Source of the DNA: Pseudomonadota bacterium
GTDB lineage: Bacteria > Pseudomonadota > Gammaproteobacteria > Burkholderiales > Thiobacillaceae
Length of the DNA stretch: 64,000 nucleotides
Direction of reading: 5' to 3'
Assembly (NCBI GenBank): GCA_021836225.1
Contig: JAKBJA010000133.1
Coordinates: 195,593 to 259,592 of the forward strand
The position numbers and the translations under genes are program-made. Numbering within the stretch: the first letter of the stretch is position 1; each line of letters starts with the position of its first letter. Below, one piece after another: positions 1 through 9,131 of the stretch. Under the pieces are notes generated by a model. That model worked only from the letters and a program-made list of their open reading frames with translations. It was not told the DNA's origin and made no database searches.

Positions 1-856
1 CGCGCGGCGCGATCACGGTGCGCGCCAGCGCGTCTGCCAGCACCAGCAGGCTGCCGCCGGCCAGCACGCATGCAGGCAGCAGGACGCGATGGCCGGCGAA
101 GCCCATCTTCCGCAGCGCGTGCGGCACCATCAGGCCGACGAAGCCGATGCTGCCGGCCTGCGCCACCACCAATGAGGTGCAGGCGCCGGCCAGCGTGAAC
201 AGCATCCAGCGCGTGGGCGCGACCGCCACGCCGAGCGATGCGGCTTTCAGCGGCGACAGCTGCAATACGTCGAGCCGTCTCGAAAGGCTTAGCGCGACGG
301 CCACCGCCAGCAGCAGTGCAGCCCACAACAATGCCGGCTGGTCGCTCCACGCCAGGTCGCCCATCAGGAAGAACAGCATGCCAGGCAGGCGTTCGGCCGG
401 CGCCACGCTCAACACCAAGGCGATCAGGGCGCCGAAGCCCGCCGCCAGCATCACGCCGGCGAGCAGGAGCGGCGTGTGGTCGCGTGCCAGCAGGCGGCCG
501 CCGAGCGCGGCGGCGAGCACCAGCGCCAGCAGGCTGCCGGCAAACGCCAGCGCCGACACCCACGGCCACGCCAGCCCGGCGGCCATGCCCAGCAGCGCGA
601 GGAGCCCCGCGCCGCCGGAGACGCCGAGCAGATAGGGTTCGGCCAGCGGGTTGCGGAACAGCGTCTGCATCAGCGCGCCCGCCAGCGCCAAGAGGCCGCC
701 GCAGGCGAACGCCGCCGCCACGCGCGGTCCGCGCAGCTCGTCGAGGATCTGCATCGCCAGTTCGTGATCGTCCGGCAATGCGCCGGCCAGCAGGCCCAGC
801 GCAATTGCCAGCAGGGCGGTCAGCCCGAGCAGCAGCAGTCTGGTGGCGGAAGACAG
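1..856 (-). CDS. FecCD/BtuC-family ABC transporter permease (partial, 3' end outside window)
   Basis: The minus strand encodes a very hydrophobic protein with several membrane segments. Near the window edge it has a GFVGLMVPHALR-like stretch, typical of FecCD/BtuC permeases that import vitamin B12, haem or ferric siderophores with a binding protein and an ATPase. The C-terminus runs off the window. The 5' end is a problem: the frame is open back to a TGA at about 890-892, but no ATG, GTG or TTG lies before the first membrane segment. The first one is a TTG at 776-778, after helix 1. A CTG at 854-856 is the best placed candidate and is used here. The gene lies directly after the cyclophilin gene, and a dispersed repeat sits at the junction. 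Substrate cannot be told. Confidence 0.8.
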   Translation of the reverse strand, partial: MSSATRLLLLGLTALLAIALGLLAGALPDDHELAMQILDELRGPRVAAAFACGGLLALAGALMQTLFRNPLAEPYLLGVSGGAGLLALLGMAAGLAWPWVSALAFAGSLLALVLAAALGGRLLARDHTPLLLAGVMLAAGFGALIALVLSVAPAERLPGMLFFLMGDLAWSDQPALLWAALLLAVAVALSLSRRLDVLQLSPLKAASLGVAVAPTRWMLFTLAGACTSLVVAQAGSIGFVGLMVPHALRKMGFAGHRVLLPACVLAGGSLLVLADALARTVIAPR

Positions 857-864
857 ACCGGGCC

Positions 865-1533
865 TTAGTGCTTTTGGCCTTCGACGGGCTCAGGCCGAAC
901 GGCGGCGGGAAGCACGGTGACGCGCTTCATCACGACCGGCTCGACGGGGACATCCTGGTAGGGGCCGCGGTCGCCGCGTGGCACGGCGACGATGGCGTCG
1001 ACCACGTCCATGCCGCCGACCACCTGGCCGAACACGGCGTAGCCCCAGGTGTCGTAGCTCGTGCCGCGATGGTCGAGGAAAGCGTTGTCCGCCACGTTGA
1101 TGAAGAACTGCGAGCTGGCCGAGTCGGGCGCGTCCATGCGTGCCATCGCCAGCGTGCCGCGCAGGTTCTTCAGGCCGTTGTCGGCTTCGTTGGGGATCGG
1201 CGCGCCTTTGGGTTTGTCCACCATGTCCGGCGTCATGCCGCCGCCCTGGATCATGAAGCCGGGGATCACGCGGTGGAAGACGGTGCCGTCGTAGAAGCCG
1301 CTTTTCACGTAGCCGAGGAAATTCGCCACCGACTTGGGGGCGTTCCCGGGAAACAGCTCGAGCGTGATGTCGCCCTTGCTGGTTTCGATCAGCACGCGCG
1401 GGTTGGCGGGCTGGCCGGCCGCCGGGGCGGTGGAGACGGTCTGCTTGCCGGGCTCGCTGGCGCCGCAGCCGGAGATGCCGAGCAGGATCGCGCCGAGAAA
1501 CAGCGTGGCGGAAAACACGGAAAGACGGGACAT
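865..1533 (-). CDS. Lipoprotein peptidyl-prolyl cis-trans isomerase, cyclophilin type
   Basis: This 222-residue protein has a signal peptide ending in an ISGC lipobox (Cys23), so it should be a lipid-anchored periplasmic protein. Residues from about 45 on form a cyclophilin domain with the family signatures [13 protein letters not shown] and SQFFIN, so it should catalyse proline isomerisation during protein folding. The ATG at 1533 is preferred over a TTG six bases upstream because a GGAG motif sits eight bases before it. The C-terminus ends in a VRPEPVEG tail, which is the translation of a dispersed genomic repeat (about 876-903) and is not part of the cyclophilin fold. The next gene on the strand is the FecCD-type permease. 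Confidence 0.92.
   Translation of the reverse strand: MSRLSVFSATLFLGAILLGISGCGASEPGKQTVSTAPAAGQPANPRVLIETSKGDITLELFPGNAPKSVANFLGYVKSGFYDGTVFHRVIPGFMIQGGGMTPDMVDKPKGAPIPNEADNGLKNLRGTLAMARMDAPDSASSQFFINVADNAFLDHRGTSYDTWGYAVFGQVVGGMDVVDAIVAVPRGDRGPYQDVPVEPVVMKRVTVLPAAVRPEPVEGQKH
876..903. repeat. Dispersed short repeat (GTTCGnnCTGAGCCnGTCGAAGG family)
   Basis: The core reads CCTTCGACGGGCTCAGGC on the plus strand. Related copies occur at 8495-8523, about 54672-54762 (two, inverted) and 63232-63260. This copy is inside the last codons of the cyclophilin gene and just before the permease gene. Confidence 0.85.
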
Positions 1534-1583
1534 TGGCAAGGCTCCGGAGAGAAAAAGGGAGATTCTAGCGGCGTGCGAGGGAC

Positions 1584-2210
1584 TTAGGCATCCGGCTGCA
1601 GGCAGCGCTCGAGCGCCGCGCGTACCGTGTCCAGCGGCTGACAGCCGGTACAGACCGTATGCAGGTGCGCGTCCTGCTGCACGATCAGCGTGGGAAACCC
1701 GCGCACGCCGGCCTGGCGCGCCTGCCTGAAATGCGCCTGGGTGCGGGCCCGCGCCGCGTCGCTCTCGAAGTCGCGCACAAATGTCTCGCCATCCACGCCG
1801 AGTTCTGCTGCCAGTTCGGCCAGCACGCCGGGCTGTGTCACGTCGCGTCCCTCGGCATAGAACGCGGTCTGGATCGCCTTGAACATCGGAAAGATCAGCG
1901 AGGGCCCGATTCCGCCGACGGTCGCGACGGCGCGGCAGGCCGGTTCGGTGTCGTACACGAAGCCAGGCGGCAATGCGTCGTCGAAGCGGAAGGGCTGGCC
2001 GGTGCGGGCCTGCACCGCGCGCCAGTGATGCAGGATGTCCTCGCGCTGCGCGGCCGTCATCGGTGCGGTCTCGTGCCGCAGGCCGCCCAGCACCAGGGCG
2101 ATTTTCATGCGCTCGCGGTATTCATCGCGCAGCGTTTCGATCACCGGGGAAAAGCCCCAGCACCACGAACACATCGGATCGGCGAAATACCAGAGGATGG
2201 GAGTGGTCAT
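1584..2210 (-). CDS. DsbA-family thiol oxidoreductase
   Basis: The 208-residue protein starts with a thioredoxin-like strand followed by a CSWC active-site motif ([10 protein letters not shown]), the hallmark of DsbA/FrnE-type proteins that make or rearrange disulfides. No signal peptide is visible: the active site is reached within about 15 residues, so a cytoplasmic FrnE-like role is more likely than periplasmic DsbA. The FPTLIVQ stretch near the C-terminus is the usual cis-proline region. It lies 53 bases downstream of ccoS on the same strand and could be cotranscribed with the oxidase assembly genes. An upstream extension of the frame lacks any such similarity, so the ATG at 2210 is chosen. 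Confidence 0.85.
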   Translation of the reverse strand: MTTPILWYFADPMCSWCWGFSPVIETLRDEYRERMKIALVLGGLRHETAPMTAAQREDILHHWRAVQARTGQPFRFDDALPPGFVYDTEPACRAVATVGGIGPSLIFPMFKAIQTAFYAEGRDVTQPGVLAELAAELGVDGETFVRDFESDAARARTQAHFRQARQAGVRGFPTLIVQQDAHLHTVCTGCQPLDTVRAALERCLQPDA

Positions 2211-2263
2211 GGCGCGGGTGCCGTGCGTGAAGAGCAGTTCACAGCATAGGCGATCGGGAGCTC

Positions 2264-2437
2264 TTACGGCTTGGGCGTGTCGTCCGGCTTGGGCGGATTG
2301 TCGTCGTCCATGATCACGCTGTGCGCGGGGCCTTCGAGGTCGTCGAACTGGCCGCTTCTGGCCGCCCACAGCAGGACCCACGCGATGACGCCGACGAGGA
2401 CGAGGCTGAGCGGGATGAGCAGGATGAGGATGTCCAT
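2264..2437 (-). CDS. ccoS: cbb3-type cytochrome oxidase assembly protein CcoS
   Basis: This 57-residue protein begins with one strong membrane helix (ILILLIPLSLVLVGVIAWVL) followed by a short acidic, proline-rich cytoplasmic tail with a QFDDLEGPA motif, as in CcoS/FixS. CcoS is needed for cofactor insertion into cbb3 oxidase. The ATG lies just after the ccoI stop codon (one base between), so the two are an operon and probably translationally coupled. An in-frame extension upstream exists but would run into ccoI and is not credible. Confidence 0.93.
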   Translation of the reverse strand: MDILILLIPLSLVLVGVIAWVLLWAARSGQFDDLEGPAHSVIMDDDNPPKPDDTPKP

Positions 2438-2438
2438 C

Positions 2439-4943
2439 TCAGGCGTGTACCTCTTGTGTCTTGAGCGCGACTGCCTTGCCTGTTTGCTTGAAATCCGCAA
2501 GCCGCAGCGCATTCAGCACCACCAGCAGCGAACTGGCCGACATGCCGATGCCGGCGATCCAGGGCGTGACATGGCCGAGGGCGGCGGCGGGGATGGCGAC
2601 GAGGTTGTAGGCGAGCGCCCAGCCCAGGTTCTCGCGGATGATGCGCTGCGTCTTGCGGGCGAGCGCGACGCCGTCGGCCAGTGTGCCGAGCCGGCTGCCG
2701 AGCATCACCATGTCGGCCGCGGCCTGCGCCACGTCGGCGCCTTCGCCCATGGCGATGGAGACCTGTGCGCCGGCGAGCACCGGCGCGTCGTTGATGCCGT
2801 CACCCACCATGGCGACGATGCGGCCCTGCTGCTGCAGGGACTTCACGTAGGCGAGCTTGTCTTCCGGCAGCGCACCGGCGTGCCAGTCGGCGATGCCGAG
2901 TTCCTGCGCGGTGCGCATCACTGCAGCTTCGGCGTCGCCGGACAACAGGTGCAGACGCAGCCCTTGTTTCTTCAGCGTGGCGAGCGCGACGGCGGCATCC
3001 GCGCGCGGCGTGTCGGCCAGCGCAAACCAGGCGATCAGTCCGGACTCATCGGCCAGCGCGACCCAGCTTTCGTACCCATTTTTCGGATATGGGCCGCTGT
3101 CGGATTCGGGGGGGGAAGGTGGCGTTGCACTGGCGGCGGCGAAGGCGGGTGCACCCAGCCGGTACACGCGGCCTTCGATCGTGCCTTCGACGCCGCGTCC
3201 GGGCGTGTTGCGGATCTGGCTGGCGGTTGCGCCTGGCGTGGCGATTTCGCGCAATGCTTTTGCGATGGGATGTTCCGAACCGGCCTCGAGCGCGGCAGCG
3301 AGCATGCCGACCCCGCTTTCGCTGCGGCCACTCAGCGGCACCACGCGGCGCACGCTCAGGCGGCCGTGGGTGAGGGTGCCGGTCTTGTCGAACACCAGGT
3401 CGGTGGCGCGCGCCAGCGTTTCCAGCGCATGGCCGCGCGTAGTGAGCAGGCCCAGACGCGTGAGCCGTCCGGTGGCGGTGGTGAGCGCGGCGGGGGTGGC
3501 GAGGCCGAGCGCGCAGGGGCAGGTGACGACGAGCACCGACACCACGATCCACAGCGCTTTCGACGGATCGATGAGGATCCACGCCACCCCTACCCCCACG
3601 GTGATCAGCAGCAGCAGGCCGACGAACCAGGCGGCGGCGCGGTCGGCCAGCTTGCCGATGCGCGGCTTTTCGCTCTGTGCGCGGTCGAGCAGTCGCACGA
3701 TGGAGGCCAGCCGCGTGTCGGCGCCAAGCCGGTCGACGCGCACCACCAGCGGACTGGCCTGATTGAGGCTGCCGCCGACCACGCGTGCGTTCGCACGCTT
3801 GGACACCGGAAGCGATTCGCCGGTGAGCATGGCTTCGCTCACCGCGCTGTTGCCTTCGGCCACCACGCCGTCGGCGGGCAGGGTCTCGCCGGGCCGCACC
3901 AGCACGTGGTCGCCTACTGCCAGGCGCGCCACCGGAACCTTTTCCTCGTCGCGTAAAGGCCAGTTGGGCAGGCGGGTGGTGGTGGCGGGAATGAGCTTCA
4001 CCAGTTCTTCCACCGCCGCACCGGCGCGACGGCGCGCGTTCATTTCGAGGAAGCGCCCGGTCAGCAGCAGGAAGATGAACATGGCGACCGAGTCGTAATA
4101 CACCTCGCCGTGCCCGGAGAACGTGCTGTAGACGCTGGCGATGAAGGCGGTGGCCACGCCGAGCGCCACCGGCACGTCCATGCCCAGGGTTCTGCGCTTG
4201 AGGTCGCGCCAGGCGCCGAGGAAGAACGGCCACGCCGAATACCCCACCACCGGGATGGTGAGGACCAGACTTGCCCAGCGCAGCAGCAGTCGGATGTCCG
4301 GGCTCATGTCGGTGGCGGTGTAGCCCGGCAGCGCGTACATCATCACCTGCATCATGCCGAGGCCGGCGATGGACAGGCGCTTGATCGCGGTGTTGCGCTC
4401 GCGCTTGTAGATATCGTCCGAGCGGCCAGGGTCGAACGGGTGGGCGATGTAGCCGATGTCGGACACCGCCTTCAGGATCGCCGACAGCTGGATGCGGCTG
4501 TTGTCCCAGCGCACCCGCGCGCGGCGGGTGGCGTAGTTGATTTCCACCGACAGCACGCCGGGCAGCCCGGCGATATGGCGCTCGTTCAGCCAGATGCACG
4601 CGGCGCAGACGATGTTTTCCAGGATCAGCGCGGCCTCGCGGATGTTTTCCGATTCCGTCCGGACGAAGCTTTCCTGGATTTCCGGCAGGTCATACAGGCC
4701 CAGCTGCGCCAGTTCGGCCTCGGCCTGCTGGGGGGTGGCGGGCAGCGCGGTGCGGTGGGTGTAGTACGCGCCCTGGCCGCTGTCGATGATGGTCTGCGCC
4801 ACCGCCTGGCAGCCGCGGCAGCAGGCCTGTTTGGTCTCGCCTTCGAACTGGATGGGGTAGTGGGCGCCGTCCGGCACCGGCAGGCCGCAATGGAAGCAGC
4901 CAGAAAAAGACGGGGCGTCCGTGAGCCCAGGAGAGTAGGTCAC
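2439..4943 (-). CDS. ccoI: Copper-translocating P-type ATPase CcoI/FixI
   Basis: An 834-residue P1B-type ATPase. The N-terminus has a cysteine cluster (C16, C19, C41, C42, C45) and a heavy-metal-binding CAAC motif at 113-116, typical of CcoI-type pumps. Further along come membrane helices with the CPC metal site in VTCPCALG, the phosphorylation motif DKTGTLT and the hinge GDGINDAP. In the family these proteins export copper across the inner membrane for cbb3 oxidase maturation. The directly following ccoS supports this assignment over general copper export (CopA). No ccoNOQP genes are in the window. A 470-base non-coding stretch lies upstream. Confidence 0.95.
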   Translation of the reverse strand: MTYSPGLTDAPSFSGCFHCGLPVPDGAHYPIQFEGETKQACCRGCQAVAQTIIDSGQGAYYTHRTALPATPQQAEAELAQLGLYDLPEIQESFVRTESENIREAALILENIVCAACIWLNERHIAGLPGVLSVEINYATRRARVRWDNSRIQLSAILKAVSDIGYIAHPFDPGRSDDIYKRERNTAIKRLSIAGLGMMQVMMYALPGYTATDMSPDIRLLLRWASLVLTIPVVGYSAWPFFLGAWRDLKRRTLGMDVPVALGVATAFIASVYSTFSGHGEVYYDSVAMFIFLLLTGRFLEMNARRRAGAAVEELVKLIPATTTRLPNWPLRDEEKVPVARLAVGDHVLVRPGETLPADGVVAEGNSAVSEAMLTGESLPVSKRANARVVGGSLNQASPLVVRVDRLGADTRLASIVRLLDRAQSEKPRIGKLADRAAAWFVGLLLLITVGVGVAWILIDPSKALWIVVSVLVVTCPCALGLATPAALTTATGRLTRLGLLTTRGHALETLARATDLVFDKTGTLTHGRLSVRRVVPLSGRSESGVGMLAAALEAGSEHPIAKALREIATPGATASQIRNTPGRGVEGTIEGRVYRLGAPAFAAASATPPSPPESDSGPYPKNGYESWVALADESGLIAWFALADTPRADAAVALATLKKQGLRLHLLSGDAEAAVMRTAQELGIADWHAGALPEDKLAYVKSLQQQGRIVAMVGDGINDAPVLAGAQVSIAMGEGADVAQAAADMVMLGSRLGTLADGVALARKTQRIIRENLGWALAYNLVAIPAAALGHVTPWIAGIGMSASSLLVVLNALRLADFKQTGKAVALKTQEVHA

Positions 4944-5414
4944 GAATCGCCCCGCAGAAGAACGCCCTGACGCGACAGGTCCGGGAGAGAGGTCGAACCC
5001 ACCGCCGGCGTCTGGCCCAACCTGTTGTCAGAAAACGCCGCTGCCGACAAGCGCGGCCATCGGGTTGAAGTCGGGCTCGGTGGCTTCGACGCCGCGGCTT
5101 GTGGCCTCGGTGTCGATCCAGATTCTTTTGACGTCCAGGTTGCTATAGCCATTCTTCTTTACTGCGATGTCCACCCGGCTTCAACGTCCAAGCTGTCTCT
5201 TCGACGTCTGTACCGGAAAGCCGACCATTATAGAAGCGAGCGGGCTTGCGCCCTCACTCACCTGCGCATCCTTCAGTCTGGTGTGGGGCAGGGAATGTTC
5301 CGCGGCTGGCTTCAGAGATAGTGCCGAGGCGGCATAACAGTATTAAAGATAAACGTATCATAATATAGTCAAATGACAGGCGCAACGGGAATTTGAATCC
5401 GCTACCATGGCACC
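4944..5414. other. Intergenic region between divergent ccoI and aat
   Basis: The stretch has no convincing gene. Small open frames on both strands show no recognisable motif or credible ribosome site. No FNR-type TTGAT-N4-ATCAA palindrome was seen. An AT-rich patch at about 5340-5372 could carry promoters (TAATAT-like -10 for aat). Confidence 0.5.
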
Positions 5415-6104
5415 ATGAGCGGACGTCTCCAGAACCCCTCCTACTTTCCGCCGGTCGAGACCGCGCTGCGCGAGCCCAACGGCCTGCTGGCGATGGGGGG
5501 CGACCTGTCGGCGGAACGCCTGCTGGACGCCTACCGCCACGGCATCTTTCCCTGGTTCAACCCCGGCGAGCCGATCCTGTGGTGGAGCCCCGACCCGCGC
5601 ATGGTGCTGGTGCCGGGCGAGATCCGCGTCACCCGTTCGCTGGCCAAGCGCATCCGCAACAGCGGCTTCGAGGTGCGTGTCGACACGGCCTTTGCCGAGG
5701 TGATGCGCGCCTGCGCTGCGCCGCGCGAGGGGGCAGGCACCTGGATCTCGCCAGCGATGATCGCGGCCTACACGCGGCTGCATCAGGCCGGCTACGCGCA
5801 TTCGGTGGAAACCTGGCACGACGGCCGGCTGGTCGGCGGCCTCTACGGCGTGGCGATCGGCCGCATGTTCTACGGCGAATCGATGTTCAGCCGTGAACCC
5901 GACGCCTCCAAGGTCGCGCTGGTGCGGCTGGCGCGGCAGCTGCAGCAATGGGATTTCGGCCTCATCGACTGCCAGATGGAGACTGCGCATCTCGCCAGCC
6001 TGGGCGCTCGCACGCTGCCGCGTACGGCGTTCACGGCAAAGCTGGCGGAGTTGGTAAACTTGCCGCATCTGCCCGGACCCTGGCACTTCGATGCATCCGA
6101 CTGA
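5415..6104 (+). CDS. aat: Leucyl/phenylalanyl-tRNA--protein transferase
   Basis: The 229-residue protein carries the Aat family signatures: FPPVETAL near the N-terminus, [18 protein letters not shown] and [10 protein letters not shown], and later [19 protein letters not shown]. The enzyme transfers leucine or phenylalanine from tRNA to N-terminal Lys or Arg of proteins, marking them for ClpS/ClpAP degradation. Length is normal. It overlaps the next gene, bpt, by 14 bases, so the two N-degron transferases are encoded together. Confidence 0.97.
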   Translation: MSGRLQNPSYFPPVETALREPNGLLAMGGDLSAERLLDAYRHGIFPWFNPGEPILWWSPDPRMVLVPGEIRVTRSLAKRIRNSGFEVRVDTAFAEVMRACAAPREGAGTWISPAMIAAYTRLHQAGYAHSVETWHDGRLVGGLYGVAIGRMFYGESMFSREPDASKVALVRLARQLQQWDFGLIDCQMETAHLASLGARTLPRTAFTAKLAELVNLPHLPGPWHFDASD

Positions 6105-6813
6105 ACCGCCCTTCCAGCGCATCCAGTTCTACCTGACCGCGCACTACGACTGCAGCTACCTCCCCGGCCGGCGCGCGCGCTCGCAGGTCGCCACGCCCAC
6201 CCACCTGATCGACCGCCATGCCTACAGCGCGCTGATCCGCGCCGGCTTTCGCCGCAGCGGCCAGTTCACCTATCGTCCGCACTGCGAGCAGTGCCAGGCC
6301 TGCGTGCCGGTGCGCGTCGACGTGGCCGGCTTCGTGCCCAACCGCACCCAGCGCCGCTGCCTCAAGCGCAACCGGCATCTGGCCGCGCGCTTTTTGCCGC
6401 TCGACTTCAAGGAAGAGCATTACGAGTTGTACCGCAGCTATCTCGGCAGCCGCCATGCGGGCGGCGGCATGGATCGCGACGGACCCGACCAGTACACCCA
6501 GTTCCTGTTGTCGTCCAACGTCGACAGCGTGATGGTCGAATTCCGCGACGGCGACGACCTGGTGATGATTTCGGTGATCGACCAGATCGACGACGGCCTC
6601 TCCGCCGTCTACACCTTCTTCGACCCTGCGCGCGAACAGCAGAGCCTCGGCGTCTACGGCGTGCTGTGGCAGATCGAGCTGGCGAAGCGGCTGGAGCTCC
6701 CCTATCTCTATCTGGGCTACTGGATCGCCGAGAGCCGCAAGATGGCCTACAAGAAGCAGTATCCGCCGCTGGAGGGGCTGGCCGACGGCCGCTGGCAGGT
6801 TCTCGACGCATGA
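6091..6813 (+). CDS. bpt: Aspartate/glutamate leucyltransferase (Bpt)
   Basis: A 240-residue protein of the ATE1-like Bpt family. It has the N-terminal CSYLPGR motif, the [12 protein letters not shown] cysteine cluster and the C-terminal YLYLGYWI...KMAYK region. The family adds leucine to N-terminal Asp or Glu of substrates, extending the bacterial N-end rule. The start overlaps the end of aat by 14 bases, and the stop overlaps the start of the next gene (ATGA). The arrangement implies one transcript for both transferases. Confidence 0.96.
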   Translation: MHPTEPPFQRIQFYLTAHYDCSYLPGRRARSQVATPTHLIDRHAYSALIRAGFRRSGQFTYRPHCEQCQACVPVRVDVAGFVPNRTQRRCLKRNRHLAARFLPLDFKEEHYELYRSYLGSRHAGGGMDRDGPDQYTQFLLSSNVDSVMVEFRDGDDLVMISVIDQIDDGLSAVYTFFDPAREQQSLGVYGVLWQIELAKRLELPYLYLGYWIAESRKMAYKKQYPPLEGLADGRWQVLDA

Positions 6814-7652
6814 AAGCCTGGCTCCTGGTCGCCGTCCTGCTGGCGACCCTGCAGGGCTGCGCGCTCACCGTGAGCAATCCACGCGCCCTGCAGCCGATCG
6901 ACGGCTTCGTTCAACTGGCAAGCGATGCACGCGTCTGGGTCGAGCCGGGTTATGAAGCCTACGGTGCGCGCGTGGCGGCGGCGCTGCCGGCCGCCATCGC
7001 CAAGGTCGAGGCCGCGCACTACCTGCCGTTTCTCCATCCGCCGCGCGTGTATGTCTGCGGCAGCGAGGACTGCTTCAACCGCTGTGTGTACACCCCCCGG
7101 CTGTCTGCCGCCGTCATCCCGGACAACCGCCTGATCCTGTCGCCCAATCTCGACGGCCGCGAAAGCAGCCGCCTGCCCGGGTTGCTGACGCACGAACTGG
7201 CGCACCTGCATCTGGGCCAGCGCATCGGCCACTACAACAGCACCCTGCCGGTGTGGTTCCACGAAGGCTGGGCCTCGCTCACCGCCGATGGCGGCGGCGC
7301 CGAGTATGCGACCGACGCGCAGGCGTATGCCGCGATCCGCGCCGGACGCCGGGTCGATCTCGTCGCCCGCGACACCCCCGACCAGCGCCACCGCGCGGGC
7401 GCGTTCAAGCTCAACATCTTCGAGTTCTACCGCGAGTCCATGCTGCTGGTCGGTTGGCTGAAGGCGCAGGACGAAGCACGTTTTCGCGCCCTTGCACTCG
7501 CGGTGCAGAACAACACCGATTTCGAGATCGCCTTCTGGGACATCTACGGCCAGTCGCCGGCCACCCGGCTGGCCGGCTTTTACGAGGGCGTGCCAGGCGA
7601 TGCCGGATTAAACGATAATGCTTCGATCCAGGCCGCACCCGCAAAACCTTAA
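6810..7652 (+). CDS. Lipoprotein with HExxH metallopeptidase motif
   Basis: The 280-residue protein opens with a lipoprotein signal ending LATLQGC (Cys17). A zinc-protease motif HELAH at residues 128-132 is followed by HEGWASL at 151-157, where Glu152 would be the third zinc ligand, as in gluzincins of clan MA. Two cysteines at 83 and 88 may form a disulfide. These features indicate a membrane-anchored periplasmic metallopeptidase; its substrate is unknown. The ATG overlaps the bpt stop codon, so it is translated with the N-degron transferases, though it should act outside the cytoplasm. A longer in-frame reading upstream is only the shadow of bpt. Confidence 0.8.
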   Translation: MKAWLLVAVLLATLQGCALTVSNPRALQPIDGFVQLASDARVWVEPGYEAYGARVAAALPAAIAKVEAAHYLPFLHPPRVYVCGSEDCFNRCVYTPRLSAAVIPDNRLILSPNLDGRESSRLPGLLTHELAHLHLGQRIGHYNSTLPVWFHEGWASLTADGGGAEYATDAQAYAAIRAGRRVDLVARDTPDQRHRAGAFKLNIFEFYRESMLLVGWLKAQDEARFRALALAVQNNTDFEIAFWDIYGQSPATRLAGFYEGVPGDAGLNDNASIQAAPAKP

Positions 7653-7664
7653 CGCCACTTCACG

Positions 7665-8459
7665 ATGAAACCCTACCTCGACCTGATGCGCCATGTGCTC
7701 GAGCACGGCACCCGAAAAGACGACCGCACCGGCACCGGCACCCTGTCGGTGTTCGGCTGGCAGATGCGCTACGACCTCGCCGCAGGTTTTCCGCTCGTCA
7801 CCACCAAGAAATGCCACCTGCGTTCCATCATTCATGAACTGCTGTGGTTCCTGCAGGGCGACACCAACATCCGCTACCTCAAGGAAAACGGCGTCAGCAT
7901 CTGGGACGAGTGGGCCGACGAAAACGGCAACCTCGGCCCGGTGTACGGCCACCAGTGGCGCAGCTGGCCCAAGCCCGACGGCGGCACCATCGACCAGATC
8001 AGCGAAGTGGTGAAGACGCTCAAGACCAACCCCGACTCGCGCCGCATCATCGTCTCGGCATGGAACGTGGCTGACCTCGACAAGATGGCGCTGGCGCCGT
8101 GCCACGCCTTCTTCCAGTTCTACGTCGCCGACGGCAAGTTGAGTAGCCAGCTCTACCAGCGCAGCGCCGACATCTTCCTCGGCGTGCCGTTCAACATCGC
8201 CAGCTATGCCTTGCTGACGCTGATGATGGCGCAGGTGACGGGGCTCCAGCCGGGCGACTTCGTCCACACGCTCGGCGACGCGCACCTCTATCTCAACCAC
8301 CTCGACCAGGCGCGCGAGCAGTTGAGCCGAGAACCGCGCCCGCTGCCGACCATGACGCTGAATCCTGCGGTGCGCGACATCTTCGCGTTCCGTTTCGAGG
8401 ATTTCACGCTCAGCGGCTACGACCCGCACCCGGCGATCAAGGCGCCGGTGGCGGTTTAG
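7665..8459 (+). CDS. thyA: Thymidylate synthase ThyA
   Basis: A 264-residue protein, exactly the size of E. coli ThyA. The catalytic cysteine is Cys146 in [13 protein letters not shown]. The folate- and dUMP-binding regions [25 protein letters not shown] and HTLGDAHLY are all present. The enzyme methylates dUMP to dTMP using methylenetetrahydrofolate and yields dihydrofolate, which the downstream folA product recycles. thyA and folA lie 92 bases apart, separated by a repeat copy. Confidence 0.98.
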   Translation: MKPYLDLMRHVLEHGTRKDDRTGTGTLSVFGWQMRYDLAAGFPLVTTKKCHLRSIIHELLWFLQGDTNIRYLKENGVSIWDEWADENGNLGPVYGHQWRSWPKPDGGTIDQISEVVKTLKTNPDSRRIIVSAWNVADLDKMALAPCHAFFQFYVADGKLSSQLYQRSADIFLGVPFNIASYALLTLMMAQVTGLQPGDFVHTLGDAHLYLNHLDQAREQLSREPRPLPTMTLNPAVRDIFAFRFEDFTLSGYDPHPAIKAPVAV

Positions 8460-8462
8460 TGA

Positions 8463-8480
8463 AGGGTGAGTGGTGAGTGG
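8463..8480. repeat. Short GGTGAGT-type heptamer repeat
   Basis: Two near-copies of GGTGAGTG follow thyA directly. They resemble the GTGAGC-type heptamers in the hrcA-nadK intergenic region (12951-13060) and the GGGGTGAGGCG stem at 51372-51412. Confidence 0.45.
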
Positions 8481-8494
8481 GCGCGAAACTAAGT

Positions 8495-8523
8495 ACCGTT
8501 CGCCCTGAGCCTGTCGAAGGGCA
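8495..8523. repeat. Dispersed short repeat (GTTCGnnCTGAGCCTGTCGAAGG family)
   Basis: The core CGCCCTGAGCCTGTCGAAGG lies between thyA and folA. If the upstream in-frame ATG at 8477 were used for folA, the repeat would be translated as VRPEPVEG, as in the cyclophilin tail at 865-900. Confidence 0.85.
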
Positions 8524-8551
8524 AGTGCCCAGACACAACAATCGAGAAGTC

Positions 8552-9052
8552 ATGAGTCCGAACAAACCCAGAATCAGCGTCATCGCCGCGCTCGGCAGAA
8601 ACCGCGTCATCGGCATCAAAAATCGCCTGCCGTGGCGGCTGCCGGAAGACCTCGCCCACTTCAAGGCTTTGACGCTCGGCCACCCCGTCCTGATGGGCCG
8701 CAAGACCTTCGAATCGCTCGGCCGCCCGCTGCCCGGGCGCACCAACATCGTCATCACCCGTAATCCCGACTACTGCAAGGACGGCTGCCTCGTCGCCGAT
8801 TCCATTCCCGCAGCCATTGCCCTGTGCCAGGATGCCGACGAAGTCTTCTTCATCGGCGGCGCCGATCTCTACGCTCAAGCCATCCCGCTCGCCAACCGTT
8901 TATATCTGACCGAAGTCGGCATCGAAGCCGTGGGCGACGCCTGGTTTCCAGACTACGACCGCAGCGCGTTCAGGGAAGTGTCGCGCGAGTCGCACACCGG
9001 CGAGAAAGGCGATGCGCTGGAGTTTGATTTTGTGGTGTACGAGCGGGGATAA
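8552..9052 (+). CDS. folA: Dihydrofolate reductase
   Basis: The 166-residue protein shows the DHFR signature GIKNRLPWRLPEDLAHFK and GHPVLMGRKTFESLGRPLPGR, plus the nucleotide-binding FFIGGADLYAQA segment. It reduces dihydrofolate from the ThyA reaction to tetrahydrofolate. The ATG at 8552 is chosen because an upstream in-frame ATG at 8477 would only add a peptide translated from a dispersed repeat. The protein then has the usual bacterial DHFR length. Confidence 0.96.
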   Translation: MSPNKPRISVIAALGRNRVIGIKNRLPWRLPEDLAHFKALTLGHPVLMGRKTFESLGRPLPGRTNIVITRNPDYCKDGCLVADSIPAAIALCQDADEVFFIGGADLYAQAIPLANRLYLTEVGIEAVGDAWFPDYDRSAFREVSRESHTGEKGDALEFDFVVYERG

Positions 9053-9131
9053 GCGAAAATGGTGTGGCCATCCCGCTCGTCTCGTCCCGCTTCACGCGGT
9101 GTCCGTTGCGTCAATGAAAAGGGAGAACGCC

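Noticed and set aside
18..868. Long plus-strand open frames with Arg/Ala-rich translations
   Set aside because: They mirror the FecCD-type permease on the minus strand; composition is typical of antisense frames in GC-rich DNA and no motif is present.
2271..3956. 561-codon open frame antisense to ccoI
   Set aside because: It lies entirely opposite ccoI, which has all P-type ATPase motifs; the antisense product is low-complexity His/Gly/Arg-rich.
4940..5321. Small open frames in the ccoI-aat gap on both strands (70 and 98 codons)
   Set aside because: No ribosome site, no known motif and codon use unlike neighbours.
8477..8551. N-terminal extension of FolA
   Set aside because: The extra residues come from a dispersed repeat (VRPEPVEG), and the ATG at 8552 gives the normal DHFR start.
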